Source: Paulownia fortunei (Eukaryota > Streptophyta > Magnoliopsida > Lamiales > Paulowniaceae). From it: a stretch of DNA of 64,000 nt. The DNA is taken from the NCBI GenBank assembly GCA_019321725.1, contig CM033120.1:8313694-8377693 (forward strand), read 5' to 3'. The notes under the pieces are model-generated. The model had not been told where the DNA came from. It worked only from the letters and a program-made list of their open reading frames with translations, and searched no databases. This document shows, piece by piece, positions 60,891-64,000 of this stretch. The first letter of the stretch is position 1. Every line of letters begins with the position of its first letter. The translations under genes were made by a program, and so were the position numbers.

Positions 60891-61612
60891 TCTATCATTA
60901 AATTTAGTTGCTCTACTAATCATAAACAAAAAAGAAAAAGGACTAAAAAAGAATTTAATTGCATAAAGTAATACTGCAAGATTAAGCTAACTATTATGTA
61001 GGGAAAAGAAACTCCACCAAACTTCATGGCAGCATATACTGAAAAATATGCTGAAATTGGTCTAAATAAATGTTGCTGAGTCCACGCAATTCCGTTCTCT
61101 GTCTCCTTTTTTCTATATTTGAAAATTGAATAAAAGCAAAGCATATGATTCTGTCTAGCATACTAAATTTGAAATATTTGGCATCAAATTTATAAAGCAT
61201 ATTCTCCAAATATTACATTTTTAATCATTTAAAACATGTTAACTCTTGTTGTTATAAGGATGTTTTATTTTGAGTTTGACACGAAATTTTAATAAAAATC
61301 TTAAGTATTTTTACTTTCAAAAGTAATGGCTGAGAGTTAATCATCTTATTATTTTAAATGAAAAATTATCATTTTAGAAAATCAAACATTATTAGTGATA
61401 ATTCAAAGATTAAAATTAAGAAAATACAAATATACGAGTTAACTACGTGCTCGGCGATGTTGGTATCGAATATGATTTGCTCGCCCAGGTCAAAACCTCC
61501 AATTATTTTTTGTGTTTTGATGTTATGTAGATAAATGCTTATATTTCGTCATCATAGTTTTTTAAATAAAGATGATGACCTGAATCCTAATGGATGAGCT
61601 GCAACCATTGTA

Positions 61613-61962
61613 CACTCTACAAGAAAAATGAATATTAGTAACAAAATATTAAGTGATAATATAAAAATTATTATTAATAATATATTAAGTGATACTAATT
61701 ATTATTTCGCAACAATAATGTCTCTCATAATTTTAATAATAATAAAATTTAATATTAAAGTTGTCATTATTGATAAATAATAAAAAATATATAATATTTA
61801 AGTTATTATTATCGACGATTAGTAATACATATATATTAATAATCTATTGACTACAAAAACTGTCATTTTGATATGTGATGAAATTTTTATTATTATTATA
61901 CATGTGACACTAATAATTAATAGTGACAGCTTAAGTAAAATTTTTGTGATATTATACTAGTG
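61613..61962. mobile_element. CACTA-like MITE
   Basis: The left end CACTCTACAAGAAAAATG resembles the common CACTACAAGAAAAAT terminus of En/Spm elements. The right end TATACTAGTG begins CACTAGTATA in reverse. The interior is rich in AGTGA/GTGACA repeats on both strands. A matching 3-bp target duplication is not clear. Confidence 0.5.
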
Positions 61963-64000
61963 AAAATTATTATTACGATAAAACAAAATGTATTAAAACT
62001 TAAAACATGTAATTAATGATAACTTTCAAATTTTTCTTAATATCTTGTTAATATTCATTACATTTTTAGTTGGTAATAAAATGCATTTACTTTCAAATTA
62101 TTTTCTCTACACTTTATTACTACTTTAGATACCACTCATTAATTGCTTCATAAACGTCTTGGATTTTGTATCGCACTACTTTTTTTTTTTTTTCAATGTG
62201 GAGCACCTTGCATTCTTAGCTCATATATTCTTCCCGTCATCATTTATTATAAAATTTAAATTTATCCGAAAAGGGGAAAAATTCATTTTTTGGCCCCACG
62301 GTTTCAAAGCAGTCGAAAAATCATCCTTGAAATTTTAAAATTTCTCAACTCGATCACTTCAACCACATTATGATTCAATATCTTGCAAAGAGGTACTTTA
62401 GCATTTTACTTTATTAGTTATGGGAAAATTCATATCCCTCAAAGTTTCTCTTGCACAACAAAACGACTATTCATGTTTTAAGATATGTTGATTCATAATT
62501 TCACCAACGTTTTGATTTCAATTTCTAAAAATAAAAAATAAATGAAATTTCCATTATTTTCTTTAATATTTGATAAATAAAATAAAATATATCAAATCAA
62601 TTAGAAAACCATGTTGGGAATCATTCCCCTTCTTTTTTCCCCGCCCCCACCTTTTATTTTTTTTTTAATTAAAAAAGTGATATTTACATCATTATATCAA
62701 GATACCAATCAATAATTAATTTAACACAACATTTGATCATTAAATTTATAGAAAATCTCATATGGTGTTAGTTGTCGATCATCATAATATAAGTAATCAA
62801 CATTAAATTGAAATAAGTAGAAAATGAGGTTGATCAATATTGAATGTCGATGGGATATATAGGTTATAATTTTGAAAGTGTTAAGTTGTTAGTAGTAAGC
62901 TTATACGGTTTGATTTGATTTCATCTAAGTATTTTAAAAGTATATATGGGTAAATTGCATATTTGGGACATTGGACATAAGATAATATGATTCAAAGGTA
63001 ATATTACAATATTCATTTATGTATAAGATTATATAATTTTTAATATGAACAATTATTTAAGAACCGGGTGATAATCGGGTAAGAAATTAAATGAACGGTT
63101 AGAAAATTAGCTTATGAATTATCTATGGGATCTTGTGGTACTTAAAATAGGATGCAATAAAATTAATATATAGTAAAACACATTTGATATAGTAAGACAC
63201 ATTTGATCAAAGTATGAAAGATAGGTGAAAGGTCAGATTTATACCATAACTTGCCATATCATGCTTGCTACCAAGTTTAAACAAGCACCTCAAGTGCCAC
63301 CTCAAGCTTTCCTTCACTCTTAGCCATTTACCCATGACCCTCAACCAATTTTCAGTCATTTTCAGGGTCCAAACTCATATCAAAATCTTTCTAAGCTGGT
63401 TCTAAGTGATTCCAAATGATAGAAAAGGGCAAAGGAAGTAGTAATCATGAGTAGAAGCTGAAACTGACATAGGTAAGGTTCATCTATTGTTTTGACATTA
63501 ATTTTTATATTATCTGAGGATTTTGTGATTTCTTAAGATTCTTATCTTATTCATGATGATGTTAAAGGTTATTTATAGGGTTATTATGCATAAAAGAATA
63601 ATTTGTGGTTGCAAACACATAGAAGAACCACTAAGGGGCATAATATGCGTATATGCTAATTTTTAGTTTATTGAGCTTGAAATATGCAAGAAACCTTGGG
63701 TAAATTCTATATTTATCTTCATAAATATGTTTATATATGAGTTAAGATTATGTATTTAGGGTTGGATAGCTTAGGAATTAAAATATGGCATGATAATTAA
63801 AGACATGCTCAGAATTATCTCCATTAAATTTCAGATTCTGTCCTATTGAAGGGGACTTGTTTTATAGCATTAAATTCATTAGTTTTGGTAATAATATGAC
63901 ATGGTTGTCTCTTTGTATATGTTATATAAGTTTGGTGAAAATTTGGGAGTGATTGAATAAACTTAAGGGTGCCAAAACTATTAATATCATGAAGTGTACA
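61963..64000. other. AT-rich DNA to window end, no gene seen
   Basis: No supported ORF, RNA gene or bounded element. 62270-62420 (GGGGAAAAATTCATTTTTTG onward) resembles MULE-type TIR debris but no partner was found. 63240-63470 is slightly richer in C and might be the edge of a feature continuing outside the window. Confidence 0.35.

Overview
This window is nuclear DNA of a flowering plant, probably a eudicot. The evidence is two intron-rich genes with close land-plant homologues (a plastid CF1Fo-ATP synthase assembly factor and a plant-type phosphoenolpyruvate carboxylase), AT-rich spacers, and many plant transposons: Ty1/copia, Athila-like Ty3/gypsy, hAT, PIF/Harbinger, Mutator-like, Stowaway-like and CACTA-like. 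I saw no bacterial, organellar or CRISPR-type features. All calls come from reading and hand translation; nothing was searched against a database.

Layout. 1-3.07 kb: a 1.93-kb Mutator-like non-autonomous element with a perfect 9-bp target duplication, lying beside or inside a relative. 3.47-7.63 kb (+): nine-exon CGL160, readable end to end except for one in-frame TAA in exon 6. 8.7-16.3 kb: an RNase H-like fragment, a decayed hAT transposase, and a Ty1/copia element with both LTRs and a 5-bp target duplication whose RT region is replaced by a reversed Ty3/gypsy piece. 18.0-26.0 kb (-): complete ten-exon PEPC (966 aa, C3-type residues, phosphorylation site, QNTG end). 26-40 kb: MITEs, a second Mutator-like element, a 2.0-kb solo copia LTR with target duplication, and the 3' end of a related copia element. 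39.2-55.5 kb: a PIF/Harbinger transposase (-) and a PIF/Harbinger ORF1 relic (+) lie head to head, separated by a 12.5-kb Athila-like retrotransposon (-) inserted in a 107-bp tandem array; the Athila left LTR itself holds copia debris. 55.5-64 kb: AT-rich DNA with short repeats and a CACTA-like MITE.

The two host genes are separate loci about 10 kb apart and convergent in orientation (CGL160 on +, PEPC on -). Both encode carbon or energy functions, but nothing suggests co-regulation. From 26 kb onward no host gene can be supported. The observations most worth checking are the CGL160 premature stop, the split PIF/Harbinger element with its 107-bp array, the palindromic CATGCC/GGCATG clusters of the Athila-like element, and the GC-AG introns in both host genes. 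I did not find convincing evidence of a wholly new system.
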